DNA from: Candidatus Regiella endosymbiont of Tuberolachnus salignus
GTDB lineage: Bacteria > Pseudomonadota > Gammaproteobacteria > Enterobacterales > Enterobacteriaceae
Reading direction: 5' to 3'
DNA: 64,000 nucleotides
Assembly: GCF_964020115.1 (NCBI RefSeq)
Contig: NZ_OZ026542.1
Location: forward strand, 3,224,802 to 3,288,801
Shown here: piece by piece, positions 21,751 through 31,668 of the stretch
How the letters are laid out: each line of letters opens with the position of its first letter
How positions within the stretch are numbered: the stretch's first letter is position 1
The notes under the pieces: model-generated
Database searches by the model: none
What the model saw: only the letters and a program-made list of their open reading frames with translations
What the model was told of the DNA's origin: nothing
Made by a program: the position numbers and the translations under genes

Positions 21751-22382
21751 TTATCTAATTTCAACCGCAACAATGTCTGTAATGTTTGAGCTGCATTGAC
21801 TTCAGTAGCTTTAGTGTAAGCGGCTCGGGCGGCGGGTATATCGCCTTTGTTTAAAAATATATCACCGCGCACATCTTCAGCCATTGCTACCCAAGCTTCA
21901 CCCTCTACGCTATTAAGCGTTTTCAGTGCTTGGTCTGAGTTTTTCAATTGTAACTGTAGCCTTGCTAAACGCAGATTCGTTAATGATAAAAGATTTTTAT
22001 CTTTGGTTTTCGTCAAAGCTAGCATAAGTTGCTGCTCTGCTTTATCAAAAAGCTTCTGCTCAACAAAACGATTGGCTAATTCCAACGCGATAAAAACAGC
22101 GTAATTATTATCATTCTCTCGGACAAACTGTTCAGCAACATCATTAGTATTATCGTCAGACTTTGTAACCGCGGCTTTTTTATTATCAGTCAATATTTCA
22201 CTTACTTGCTGATAAGAAGAAGCCGCATTTTTCATTGCTGTATTTTGATTATTTTGCCAATAGTGCCAACCAATTAAAACAGCGATGATGAGTAGCACAC
22301 TCACAACGAGTATCTTGGCATTTTCACTAAAAAAACGCCGCACAGCATCCGCTTGCTCGTTTTCAGTGGTATAGGTTTCCAC
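21744..22382 (-). CDS. yfgM: Ancillary SecYEG translocon subunit YfgM
   Basis: 212 residues: a short cytoplasmic N-terminus, one membrane helix (ILVVSVLLIIAVLIGWHYW, about residues 24-42) and a periplasmic TPR-like helical domain. In E. coli it works with PpiD at the translocon and in quality control. The order hisS-yfgM-bamB-der is conserved. Confidence 0.93.
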   Translation of the reverse strand: METYTTENEQADAVRRFFSENAKILVVSVLLIIAVLIGWHYWQNNQNTAMKNAASSYQQVSEILTDNKKAAVTKSDDNTNDVAEQFVRENDNNYAVFIALELANRFVEQKLFDKAEQQLMLALTKTKDKNLLSLTNLRLARLQLQLKNSDQALKTLNSVEGEAWVAMAEDVRGDIFLNKGDIPAARAAYTKATEVNAAQTLQTLLRLKLDNL

Positions 22383-22400
22383 GGTATATTTCTCCTTTAA

Positions 22401-22541
22401 GAGCCTGCTCGAGAGCGCTTATGCTCGCCGATACTTCGTCAAAAAAGAACTAAAAATGCTCATTTACTCTATGTAGATTGTGCTTTTTAGCTCGTTTTTT
22501 CATCAATTGAGTGTCGCTCAAGAAGATTTGGAACAGGCTCT
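22401..22541. repeat. R2 repeat between hisS and yfgM
   Basis: Complete-looking copy from GAGCCTGCTCGAGAG to TTGGAACAGGCTCTA, 141 bp, with imperfect inverted ends. It contains the internal AACTAAAAATGCTCATTTAC and its partial complement GTGCTTTTTAGCTC. Its last two bases form part of the hisS stop codon region. Confidence 0.65.
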
Positions 22542-23820
22542 AAGTTAACAGCGCTGCGAGATGTACAGCGATATCAGCTTGCTGTAGTGTTTCTTGTTCA
22601 CCTGTTGCAAGATTTTTTAGCGTCACTTTTCGAGTTGATAACTCATTACTACCCAATACCAAAGCCAAACGTGCCCCACATTGTTCTGCTCGGGAAAACT
22701 GTCTGGCTATTTTACCGCCGCCATGGTGAGTCATTAATTTCAAGCTGGGTATTTTATTGCGCAAATCCTCGGCCAATTGCATAGCAGCACTTTGTGTCCC
22801 CTCACCTGAAGCAATAAGATACACATCAATCATTTTTGCCGCAGTAAAATTGGGATTAACTGCTTGCACCAGAAGAATAAGCCGTTCCAGCCCCATCGAA
22901 AAACCTATCCCGGGCGTGGCTTGTCCACCTAATTGCTCTACCAGTTCATCGTAGCGACCACCCGCACAAATGGTGCCTTGTGCCCCTAAGTTTTTTGTTA
23001 TCCATTCAAACACGGTGTGATTATAATAATCTAATCCACGTACTAACCGAGGATTAACTTTGTATTTTATATTGGTTTGATCTAAAAATGCGCACAAACT
23101 CGCAAAATGCTGTTTTGATTTTTCATCGAGGTATTCAGAAAGCGCCGGAGCATCATGAAGTAATTGTTGAATATTGGGATTTTTAGAATCGAGCACCCTT
23201 AATGGGTTAACGTACATACGACGTTGACAGTCTTCATCCAGCTTGTTTTTATGTATTTCTAAAAATGCCACTAGAGCATCACGATATCTGGCTCTTTCTT
23301 GCAAAGAACCAATGGAGTTCAGTTCAAGTTCAACATGATCTGCAATTCCCAATTCACGCCAGCAACGCGCTGTTAGCATGATTAATTCCGCATCTATATC
23401 TGCCCCAAACAAACCAAATACTTCAGCACCTAATTGATGAAATTGCCGATAACGCCCTTTTTGGGGTCGTTCGTGACGAAACATCGGACCGATATACCAT
23501 AAACGTTGTTGCTGATTGTATAGCAAACCATGTTCTATTCCCGCGCGTATACAGCCGGCGGTGCCTTCTGGGCGTAGCGTTAGATTTTCGCCATTACGAT
23601 CATCAAAGCTGTACATTTCTTTTTCTACCACATCGGTCATTTCACCAATGGCGCGTTTGAATAACTGGCTTTGCTCGACAATCGGTAAACGTATTTCACT
23701 GTAACCATAACGACTAAGTACCCGTTTAACTACATCTTCAACATGTTGCCATAATGCTGTTTCTGTCGGTAAGCTGTCGTGCATACCACGAATAGCTTGG
23801 ATTTTTTTTGCCTTTGTCAC
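22540..23820 (-). CDS. hisS: Histidyl-tRNA synthetase
   Basis: 426 residues, class II synthetase. Motif 2 [18 protein letters not shown], the histidine A motifs [15 protein letters not shown] and [14 protein letters not shown], and motif 3 [14 protein letters not shown] are all intact, followed by the anticodon-binding domain. Length as in E. coli (424). Confidence 0.98.
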   Translation of the reverse strand: MTKAKKIQAIRGMHDSLPTETALWQHVEDVVKRVLSRYGYSEIRLPIVEQSQLFKRAIGEMTDVVEKEMYSFDDRNGENLTLRPEGTAGCIRAGIEHGLLYNQQQRLWYIGPMFRHERPQKGRYRQFHQLGAEVFGLFGADIDAELIMLTARCWRELGIADHVELELNSIGSLQERARYRDALVAFLEIHKNKLDEDCQRRMYVNPLRVLDSKNPNIQQLLHDAPALSEYLDEKSKQHFASLCAFLDQTNIKYKVNPRLVRGLDYYNHTVFEWITKNLGAQGTICAGGRYDELVEQLGGQATPGIGFSMGLERLILLVQAVNPNFTAAKMIDVYLIASGEGTQSAAMQLAEDLRNKIPSLKLMTHHGGGKIARQFSRAEQCGARLALVLGSNELSTRKVTLKNLATGEQETLQQADIAVHLAALLT

Positions 23821-23843
23821 ATTTTCTCTCTAATCAATCTCTA

Positions 23844-23940
23844 TATACCCTTCGCCTTTGAAGTCGTGTTGGTTGCGGGTGCTCACCGCATCACGTAGTA
23901 TGTCTACGCTCATCCCGTAACTCGAAATTCATTGGGTATA
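23844..23940. repeat. TA-MITE copy b (upstream of hisS)
   Basis: TATACCCTTCGCCTTTGAAG at one end and AATTCATTGGGTATA at the other, about 97 bp with an internal deletion compared with longer copies. It lies 24 bp upstream of the hisS start and so displaces the normal ispG-hisS junction. Confidence 0.8.
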
Positions 23941-24074
23941 ATCCAACTCGGTATTTTTCTGCGCTTATTTCAGTCAAAGGTACAAAGTATGCTTTGCGTC
24001 TTCTCAACTGTCTCATTATTGATGGATTAAAACATAACGTGACAGTGAAAAGTGAAAAAGGGTTTTATGTTAGC

Positions 24075-25199
24075 TTACAGGCTTTCGCGTTGATCAATTT
24101 CAATACGGTTTTTTTTATCTAATACAGCGGCCTTTGCGCGAATTTTAGCTTCAAGTTGGTCAATGATATTATTATTATCAAGACGTTCTTTAAGACGTAC
24201 ACCATCTTCATAAAAGCCACTTTTATTACTGGCACCGGTAATACCCATCGTTGAAACCAAGGCTTCACCTGGGCCGTTCACCACACAACCGATAATGGAA
24301 ATATCCATGGGTGTGATCACATCTTCTAACCGTTGTTCGAGAGCATTCACCGTCTTGATAACGTCAAATTCTTGCCTTGAACAAGTTGGACAGGCAATAA
24401 AGTTGATCCCTCGCGAACGAATGCGTAACGATTTGAGAATATCAAAGCCGATTTTGATTTCTTCTATTGGATCGGCAGCCAGCGAGACACGTATTGTGTC
24501 ACCGATACCTTCAGAGAGTAACAAGCCTAAACCTATGGCAGACTTCACCGCGCCACTACGCAGCCCACCGGCTTCAGTAATGCCTAAATGCAATGGCTGG
24601 TCGATCTCTTTTGCCAATAGACGATAAGAAGCAACGGCTAAAGCAACGTCAGAGGCTTTTACGCTGACTTTAAATTGATTGAATTTAAGGCGGTCAAGAA
24701 TATCCACGTGACGAATGGCGGATTCTACCAGTGCTTCTGCTGTTGGCTCTCCATACTTTTCCTGAATATCTTTTTCTAATGAGCCAGCATTAATACCAAT
24801 ACGAATGGGAATATTTTTATCGCGAGCACAAGCCACTACCTCGCGGATACGATTTTCGTTGCCGATATTGCCCGGATTAATACGCAAACAATCAACGCCG
24901 TATTCAGCGACTTTTAAAGCGATACGGTAGTCAAAATGGATATCAGCAACGAGCGGCACATTAATCTGCTCTTTGATCAGTTTGAACGCTTCGGCTGCAT
25001 CCATTGTTGGAACCGAGACGCGTACAATATCGGCACCAACACGTTCCAGAGCAAGAATTTGTTTGACGGTAGCTTCTACGTCAGTCGTTTTGGTGTTGGT
25101 CATGGATTGCACAGCAATCGGTGCACCATTACCAATAGGAACCTTACCAACATAAATCCGTTGCGATTTACGGCGTGTAATGGGGCATGGATTCTGCAC
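24075..25199 (-). CDS. ispG: 4-hydroxy-3-methylbut-2-enyl diphosphate synthase IspG
   Basis: 374 residues, an iron-sulfur enzyme of the MEP isoprenoid pathway. N-terminal TIM barrel ([20 protein letters not shown]) and C-terminal domain with the cluster ligands [12 protein letters not shown] and CVVNGPGEA. Usual length (372 in E. coli). Confidence 0.97.
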   Translation of the reverse strand: MQNPCPITRRKSQRIYVGKVPIGNGAPIAVQSMTNTKTTDVEATVKQILALERVGADIVRVSVPTMDAAEAFKLIKEQINVPLVADIHFDYRIALKVAEYGVDCLRINPGNIGNENRIREVVACARDKNIPIRIGINAGSLEKDIQEKYGEPTAEALVESAIRHVDILDRLKFNQFKVSVKASDVALAVASYRLLAKEIDQPLHLGITEAGGLRSGAVKSAIGLGLLLSEGIGDTIRVSLAADPIEEIKIGFDILKSLRIRSRGINFIACPTCSRQEFDVIKTVNALEQRLEDVITPMDISIIGCVVNGPGEALVSTMGITGASNKSGFYEDGVRLKERLDNNNIIDQLEAKIRAKAAVLDKKNRIEIDQRESL

Positions 25200-25231
25200 T
25201 TAATTTTCTCCTCCTATCTACGTTACTTGGC

Positions 25232-25350
25232 AGTGCCCTTCGCCTTTGTGTTGACTTCTCGCACTCATCCTCTGTCATGTACTATTTGTACACTCCTGGG
25301 ATTCGATTGATTACCGCCTTGCCGTAACTACTCGAAATTCACTGGGTATA
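25232..25350. repeat. TA-MITE copy c (between rodZ and ispG), decayed
   Basis: Starts AGTGCCCTTCGCCTTTG and ends in CGAAATTCACTGGGTATA; the left end has lost the TATA. Variant middle part. Confidence 0.65.
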
Positions 25351-25378
25351 TAATATCCCATTTGATCATGAAAAATGG

Positions 25379-26383
25379 CTATTCTTCACCTAGAGTGAAG
25401 CGGGCTACTCTATCCGTTTTGATAAATCGAGTTAAATCTACGGGTTTATCTTGATACACCACTGTAACCGCACTAGGTACACCAATAATCAGTTTATAAG
25501 GTGATTTGCCTGCCACGTTGAGCGTTGCATTTTTTTTTTGCATACCACTAAACAATTTTTTACCACTGCCATCAATAATCTGTAACCAACAATTAGCAGA
25601 AAAATTCATTGTTAAGTTATTCGTCAGTGGTAACGCATTATCGAGTGCAGTATCCGTATCGGTATTGGATACGGATGCTTGTATTAGTGCATTATCTGTC
25701 GATTCTGGATCCAAAATTTTTGGAGTACTCGGTATCATATCCTGGCTGCTAGCGGTTGAATTATCCGTATTCGTTAAAATAACGGCTGAACTCAAAGTTG
25801 ACTGAGGAGAGGTGAACACTTCTTCGTTTGCATTATCAGCAGACCAACGTTTTGCATTTTTTTGTTTATCAGTAAGATTACCACTCTCGTGCTGCGGTAG
25901 CGCAGACTCCTCTCCTTGCAGCAAAGACATGGGAGATTGATTGGCCATTTTCGCGATTTCTTCCTGATGAATTTGATAATTTTGCCACCACCAGGCACCA
26001 GTCAAACCAAGTACAACCAATATAATTAGCCATGTAAATCCCATTAACCAACCATCACGTTTTTGACGTTTTTTCCCAAGAGAGAAATTTTGCATCGACG
26101 GGGATCTCATGATCTCTATTGCTGTGTCTTGTTTGGGTCTCGGCAACAACTCGTCTTCTGGAATATGAACCAGTTTGGCATAAGAACGAATGTAGCCCCG
26201 TTGAAATGTTGAAGCCAGACTCTCTTGCATTTTGTCTTCTTCAATATCACGTATGGTGCACATTTTTAGACACAGACGTTTTGCGACTGCCTGCTCTGTA
26301 AGCCCTAAGGCTTCACGTGCTTGACGCAGGCGTGTACCTGTCGTCTCTGTAACAATTTTATCTTGGCCAGTTTCAGTATTCAT
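25379..26383 (-). CDS. rodZ: Cell shape regulator RodZ
   Basis: 334 residues from ATG 26383 (MNTETGQDKIVTETTGTRLR); a longer frame to 26512 lies inside pilW. Cytoplasmic Cro-like HTH (LRQAREALGLTEQAVAKRL), a single membrane helix (WLMGFTWLIILVVLGLTGAW, about 110-129), a low-complexity periplasmic linker and the C-terminal DUF4115 domain. It links MreB to the wall elongation machinery. The start overlaps the end of pilW by 11 bases. Confidence 0.95.
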   Translation of the reverse strand: MNTETGQDKIVTETTGTRLRQAREALGLTEQAVAKRLCLKMCTIRDIEEDKMQESLASTFQRGYIRSYAKLVHIPEDELLPRPKQDTAIEIMRSPSMQNFSLGKKRQKRDGWLMGFTWLIILVVLGLTGAWWWQNYQIHQEEIAKMANQSPMSLLQGEESALPQHESGNLTDKQKNAKRWSADNANEEVFTSPQSTLSSAVILTNTDNSTASSQDMIPSTPKILDPESTDNALIQASVSNTDTDTALDNALPLTNNLTMNFSANCWLQIIDGSGKKLFSGMQKKNATLNVAGKSPYKLIIGVPSAVTVVYQDKPVDLTRFIKTDRVARFTLGEE

Positions 26384-27116
26384 GGGCGAGAAAATGCCGG
26401 TATTGTTCAGATTGTGGGAAATTTTGCGCCAGCTGTTGTCCATAGTGTTGTACGCTATCCTGACTACCAGCCAACGCGGCGAAACGAATTTGTAACCATA
26501 GACTTTTAGCATTTTTTGGTAAAATATCTAGGTATACATCAAGTAATAATTGTGCTTTCACATAATTTTTATGTCTAAATTGCCTTTCAGCTTCCGCCAA
26601 TAATACTGCACTTTTATCAGGGTCATATTTCAATGCACGGCTTAACATAACACGAGCTTTATCATTTTGATCAGCTTGTAAAAAACAGTAGCCTGCATTT
26701 TCAATACTATTGATGACTTGACCATAATCAGGTAACAATGCCGCGGTATTGAATTGTTGCTGTGCGGATATATATTGCCCTAAACTACATAAAAACGCAC
26801 CGTAATTATTTAGTATAATACCATTGTTTGGAGCCAGTTTCATTGCCTGCTGATAACGTAGTTGTGCAGCGTTGTTTTCACCAATGCGTTGCTCGTAAAG
26901 CGCCATGGCTAAATGAGCGCGGTAATTCTGTGGATGAGCACGCAACACTTTAATAATGTTTTGCCGAGCGGCATTGAGATCACCCCTCGCCAAATATTCT
27001 AAACTGAGCTGCAAACGCGCTTGCCCTGCCGTTACTTGGCTTGTTATCTCGGGCGCTACTGAGCAGCCGGTTAAGATGCTCGCTGTCAAATACATTACCA
27101 ACAATATTAGCTTCAT
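26373..27116 (-). CDS. pilW: Type IV pilus biogenesis/TPR lipoprotein PilW (PilF-like)
   Basis: 247 residues with lipobox LTGCSV (Cys about 18) and repeated TPR motifs (ARQNIIKVLRAHPQNYRAHL; AQLRYQQAMKLAPNNGIILN). It localises pilus secretins in other bacteria. It sits upstream of rodZ as in Yersinia. rlmN, its usual upstream neighbour, is not present: a decayed repeat follows instead. Confidence 0.85.
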   Translation of the reverse strand: MKLILLVMYLTASILTGCSVAPEITSQVTAGQARLQLSLEYLARGDLNAARQNIIKVLRAHPQNYRAHLAMALYEQRIGENNAAQLRYQQAMKLAPNNGIILNNYGAFLCSLGQYISAQQQFNTAALLPDYGQVINSIENAGYCFLQADQNDKARVMLSRALKYDPDKSAVLLAEAERQFRHKNYVKAQLLLDVYLDILPKNAKSLWLQIRFAALAGSQDSVQHYGQQLAQNFPQSEQYRHFLAHEY

Positions 27117-27433
27117 GCTTTTTTATCGTCCTTGAAAGCTTATATGACAATTTAAATAACAGTTAGTTATTTAAATGTAAATCCCTAACCCGATTTAAAT
27201 TATTTTTATGTTGATTGCAATAGCAGCAATTTTCGTTAACATGCGAGTACATGATGAGGCGAGCAGTCAACACCGCCGTAACTTGAAAGGCGAAGGGTAT
27301 ACAAGCCGTCTAAAGTATCAGTGAGCACAAGAGATTTCGAAGGCGCCTAATTTCATGCACAGAAAAAATTGATAAACAGAGTATAATAGCCTCTCTAAAT
27401 GTTCTGTTTTATTTTCGATTCTAAGGAGCTTGT
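27117..27433. other. Intergenic region with a TA-MITE fragment
   Basis: AT-rich gap between the divergent pilW and yciC genes. A repeat fragment lies at 27244-27301 (ends CTTGAAAGGCGAAGGGTATA). TATAATAGCC near 27381 (minus ten-like) lies 53 bases before the yciC start. Nothing else is recognised. Confidence 0.5.
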
Positions 27434-28189
27434 ATGCCTATCACGGCTAACATTTTACACCGTGACAGTTTTAATTTTTTAAAAAATCAGTTACCTAGCA
27501 TTTTGTTGCTGGCATTATTGAGTGCATTGATTACCGTCATATTGAATCAGATTTTTCTTCTTGATGCTGAACCGTTAAACAGTTTAGAGATAGCGAGCCG
27601 TGATTTGACCTCTTCTTCGGGAATGGGGATTAAAGAAATGGTGCAGCTGATGACACCTGAACAACAGATAATTTTGCTTAAAATATCAGCTGTTGCTACT
27701 TTTTCGGCATTGTTAGGGAATGTGTTACTTATCGGTGGCACATTAGCCCTGATCACTTTAGTCTCTCAAGGCAACTACCTCAGCTTATGGCAAGTCATTG
27801 GTGTGGCTTTGCCAACATTACCCCGATTGGGTTTGTTGACCTTTATTTGTACACTATTGGTTCAATGCGGACTGGCACTTTTTATTGTACCCGGTGTTGT
27901 TATTGCTTTAGCGGTATCTTTAGCTCCTATCATTATCACCAATGAAAAAATCGGCATTTTTGCAGCAATTAAAGCCAGTGCAACATTAGCTTTCGCCAAT
28001 ATTCGCTTAATAGTACCGGCGATGATATTGTGGTTTAGTGTAAAATTATTAATATTACTTATAATTAGCAAGATAATTTTATATTTTCCGGTGGTAGCAG
28101 ATATAATATTAAGCACATTAAATAATGTGGTATCGACGTTGTTGCTGGTTTACCTATTTCGCCTGCATATGCTGCTACATAATCGTTAA
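27434..28189 (+). CDS. yciC: UPF0259 family membrane protein YciC
   Basis: 251 residues with about six predicted membrane helices (for example [40 protein letters not shown]). Length and hydrophobic pattern fit E. coli YciC (247). Preceded by AAGGAG eight bases before ATG 27434. Function unknown. Confidence 0.9.
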   Translation: MPITANILHRDSFNFLKNQLPSILLLALLSALITVILNQIFLLDAEPLNSLEIASRDLTSSSGMGIKEMVQLMTPEQQIILLKISAVATFSALLGNVLLIGGTLALITLVSQGNYLSLWQVIGVALPTLPRLGLLTFICTLLVQCGLALFIVPGVVIALAVSLAPIIITNEKIGIFAAIKASATLAFANIRLIVPAMILWFSVKLLILLIISKIILYFPVVADIILSTLNNVVSTLLLVYLFRLHMLLHNR

Positions 28190-28291
28190 TTTTTGGATTA
28201 GAAACAAAATAGGATTGGAGCAGATTATCAGTTATCAGATTACACTATAGACATGGCTTTCTGTCCCCTTTGCAGTTTACGGAAGTGAACG

Positions 28292-28618
28292 ATGTTTTTA
28301 ATTCGTGAAAAAATTGAAGAAAAACTTAGAAAAGAATTTAACCCCACTCATCTAGAGGTTATTAATGAAAGCTACAATCATAATGTTCCCGCAGGCTCTG
28401 AAAGTCATTTCAAAGTTGTGATTGTCAGTGATCAGTTTTCTAACCAGCGCCATTTACAACGCCATCGGGAAGTCTATAGTTTATTGAAAGAGGAGTTTAT
28501 AGGGGGCGTTCACGCACTTGCCTTACATACTTATACTGAGAAAGAGTGGGAAAATTTGCAAGATACCGTCCTCGTTTCACCACCTTGCCGTGACGCAGGA
28601 CCCTTCGATTTGAATTAA
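28292..28618 (+). CDS. bolA: Transcriptional/iron-sulfur morphogene protein BolA
   Basis: 108 residues. It carries the BolA core: [19 protein letters not shown], then [16 protein letters not shown] and the conserved SPPCR near the end. BolA partners monothiol glutaredoxins and affects cell shape and biofilm. It lies where recC would be expected, upstream of ptrA. Confidence 0.96.
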   Translation: MFLIREKIEEKLRKEFNPTHLEVINESYNHNVPAGSESHFKVVIVSDQFSNQRHLQRHREVYSLLKEEFIGGVHALALHTYTEKEWENLQDTVLVSPPCRDAGPFDLN

Positions 28619-28730
28619 ATATAAAGATACATTTCTTATTAATTAATCAATTTTGTATGATTTCATAAAGATACTGTTTGTATTAGAATGCCTGATTGTT
28701 AGTTTTATCTGTAGTGAATGGAGAGAATAG

Positions 28731-31652
28731 ATGTCGAAACAATTTCAGCGGATCTTACAAACCTGTATTTTTTTATTTTTGCTGATTCCAGCAAGTTGGG
28801 CGAGTAAGGGTTGGCAACCGTTGACAGAAACCATTCATAAAAGTGCAGATGATCCTCGTCAATATCAGGCTGTAAAATTAATTAATGGTATAACCGTATT
28901 GTTAATTTCTGATGTGATGGCACCAAAGTCCTTAGCGGCATTGGCACTGCCGGTTGGTTTTTTGGAGGATCCTAATACACAATTGGGTTTAGCACATTAT
29001 GCAGAGCATATGGTTTTACAGGGTTCGCAACGTTTTCCTGAATCGGATGACTTTGCTAACTTTCTGAAAAAACATGGTGGCAGCTATAACGCAAGTACTG
29101 CGTCTTACCGTACGGGCTATTATCTTGAAGTTGAAAACAAAGCATTAACACCTGCCGTTGAACGTCTTGCTGATGCAATTGCCGCACCGTTATTCAAGCC
29201 TATTAACGCTGATCGAGAACGTCATGCGGTTCATGCAGAGGCGTCAATGGCACGTTCCAGCGATGGTATTCGCATGTGGTTAATAGACGGTGAAACACTT
29301 AATCCAGCGCACCCTTTTGCGCGTTTTCCGATCGGCAACTTAGATACCCTACAAGATAAACCAGACAGTAAATTGCAGGATGAATTAATCAAATTTCATC
29401 AACGCTATTATTCAGCAAATATTATGGTTGCGGTACTTTATAGCAATCAATCATTGGCAAAATTAGCAGAATTGGCAGCTAACACCTTCGGAAAAATAAG
29501 CAATCGCAATGTGGAAGTTCCCTTAATTACAGTGCCCGTTGCAACTTCTGAACAAACGGGGATTATTATCCATACTGTCCCAGCGCAACCCCGTAAACAG
29601 CTAAAAATAGATTTCCGTATTGATAATAATAGTGCGGCTTTCCGCAGTAAAACAGATGATTATATTAGTTATTTGATCAGTAATACCAGCGACAATACGC
29701 TTTCTGACTGGTTACAAAAACAAGGATTAGCCGATGCGATTAAGGCAGAAGTGGATCCAATGAGTGCACGTAACGGCGGGGTATTTACTATTGAGGTTTC
29801 CTTAACTGATAAAGGATTAGCACAGCGGGATAAAATTATTGCAGCCATCTTCAACTATTTAAATCTATTACATAAAAATGGCATTAAAAAGAGTTATTTT
29901 GATGAAATGGCGCGTATGCTGAATTTAGATTTTCGTTACCTCTCCGTTACACGAGACATGAATTATATACATGAATTGGTCGATATGATGTTGCGTGTAC
30001 CCGTCACTCACGTGTTAGACGCACCCTATTTGGCCGATCGATTCGATCCTGAAGCCATCACAGCAAGACTCGCGGAAATGACGCCTGAAAAAGCCCGCAT
30101 TTGGTTTATCAGCCCTGAAGAGCCTCATAATAAAGTGGCGTATTTTCTCAATGCCCCTTATCAGGTTGATAAAATGAGTACTCAGCAGCTCACTAACTGG
30201 AAACAATTGGCTAACGATCTTACTTTCTCATTACCCACATTAAACCCCTATATTGCCAATGATTTTTCTTTAATTGAAAATAAAAAATCAGGCATTGTAC
30301 ATCCACACAAGATCCTTGATGAACCCGGATTGCGGGTGTTCCACATGCCGAGTCAATACTTTGCCAATGAACCCAAAGCTGACATCTCTATCGCTTTTCG
30401 TTTTGAAGCCGCCCAAAATTCGGCACGCCATCAAGTACTCTTTGCCCTAACCCATTATTTGGCAAATCGCTCTCTTAATCAGCTTCGTACTCAAGCAGAT
30501 GTTGGTGGGATACAATTTTCGATTGGATCGAACCAGGGGTTGTATATTAATGCCCATGGTTTCACGCAGCGACTGCCTAATTTATTGCTCACATTATTAA
30601 AACAATACTCTGCTTTTACACCGACGAAAGAGCAGCTAGAGCAAGCCAAATCCTATTATCGTGAACAATTAGAGATTAATGAAAAAAGACGGGCGTTTGA
30701 ACTCGCAATTTATCCCGTTAAGATGTTATCTCAGGTTCCTTATACCGAACGGGCTGAGCGGCAAAAAACGCTTGATCATATTAACGTGCAAGATATTGTC
30801 AATTATCGGAATGATTTACTACAACGGGCGGCGGTTGAAATATTAGCTATAGGTAATATATTGCCTCAACAAGTCAATGTATTAGCGCAATCACTTAAAA
30901 AACAACTCGCGTTTAATGGAACCACTTGGTCGATAGAAAAAGATATTGTTATTGATAAAACACAATTAGCCAACCTTGAACGTATCAGTGGCAGCACCGA
31001 TACCGCTTTAGCTGCAGTTTACGTCCCAATCGGTTACAGTGAAATCGAAAGTAAAGCTTACAGTCATTTGCTGACTCAAATCATTCACCCCTGGTTCTTT
31101 GAGCAGTTAAGAACACAAGAGCAACTTGGTTATGCCGTTTTTTCAGCGCCAATAGTGATTGGGAAACAGTGGGGAGTGGGTTTCATACTACAGAGTAGCA
31201 GCAAACAACCCGATTACCTTTATCAGCGGTATCTGGCATTTTATCCTCAAATACTAAAACGTTTAGAAGAAATGACACCGGCGGATTTTTCACAATATCA
31301 ACAGGGGTTAATTAATACACTACAACAACGGCCTCAAACGTTAGCGGAAGAAGCAAATCGTTATGAAAGTGATTTTAATCGCCATCGTTTTACCTTTGAT
31401 CATCGTCACAATATGATTGAACAAGTGAAAAAGCTTAATCAAAAATCATTAGTCAATTATTTTCAGCAGGCGGTGATAAAACCTCAAGGATTAGCCTTAC
31501 TTTCTCAGGTTAAAAGCCAGGAACCAGCGTTATTGAAAAATGGTGATTATGCAACGATGACGGAATGGATCACCTATCCTACTATTTCAGCTCTGCAAGC
31601 TACTATGCCCAGAGTTACACCGCCAGCGGGATCCCCTCAAACCAGCCATTAA
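28731..31652 (+). CDS. ptrA: Protease III (pitrilysin)
   Basis: 973 residues, periplasmic M16 zinc protease. Signal peptide about residues 1-25 (LFLLIPASWAS), inverted zinc motif HYAEH (about residue 88) and the third ligand in DRERHAVHAEASMA. The protein aligns over its full length with E. coli Ptr (962), including the C-terminal M16 half (EQLGYAVFSAPIVIGKQWGV). In E. coli the order is recC-ptrA-recB-recD; here recC is not upstream. Confidence 0.96.
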   Translation: MSKQFQRILQTCIFLFLLIPASWASKGWQPLTETIHKSADDPRQYQAVKLINGITVLLISDVMAPKSLAALALPVGFLEDPNTQLGLAHYAEHMVLQGSQRFPESDDFANFLKKHGGSYNASTASYRTGYYLEVENKALTPAVERLADAIAAPLFKPINADRERHAVHAEASMARSSDGIRMWLIDGETLNPAHPFARFPIGNLDTLQDKPDSKLQDELIKFHQRYYSANIMVAVLYSNQSLAKLAELAANTFGKISNRNVEVPLITVPVATSEQTGIIIHTVPAQPRKQLKIDFRIDNNSAAFRSKTDDYISYLISNTSDNTLSDWLQKQGLADAIKAEVDPMSARNGGVFTIEVSLTDKGLAQRDKIIAAIFNYLNLLHKNGIKKSYFDEMARMLNLDFRYLSVTRDMNYIHELVDMMLRVPVTHVLDAPYLADRFDPEAITARLAEMTPEKARIWFISPEEPHNKVAYFLNAPYQVDKMSTQQLTNWKQLANDLTFSLPTLNPYIANDFSLIENKKSGIVHPHKILDEPGLRVFHMPSQYFANEPKADISIAFRFEAAQNSARHQVLFALTHYLANRSLNQLRTQADVGGIQFSIGSNQGLYINAHGFTQRLPNLLLTLLKQYSAFTPTKEQLEQAKSYYREQLEINEKRRAFELAIYPVKMLSQVPYTERAERQKTLDHINVQDIVNYRNDLLQRAAVEILAIGNILPQQVNVLAQSLKKQLAFNGTTWSIEKDIVIDKTQLANLERISGSTDTALAAVYVPIGYSEIESKAYSHLLTQIIHPWFFEQLRTQEQLGYAVFSAPIVIGKQWGVGFILQSSSKQPDYLYQRYLAFYPQILKRLEEMTPADFSQYQQGLINTLQQRPQTLAEEANRYESDFNRHRFTFDHRHNMIEQVKKLNQKSLVNYFQQAVIKPQGLALLSQVKSQEPALLKNGDYATMTEWITYPTISALQATMPRVTPPAGSPQTSH

Positions 31653-31668
31653 GAATACCAACAAATAT

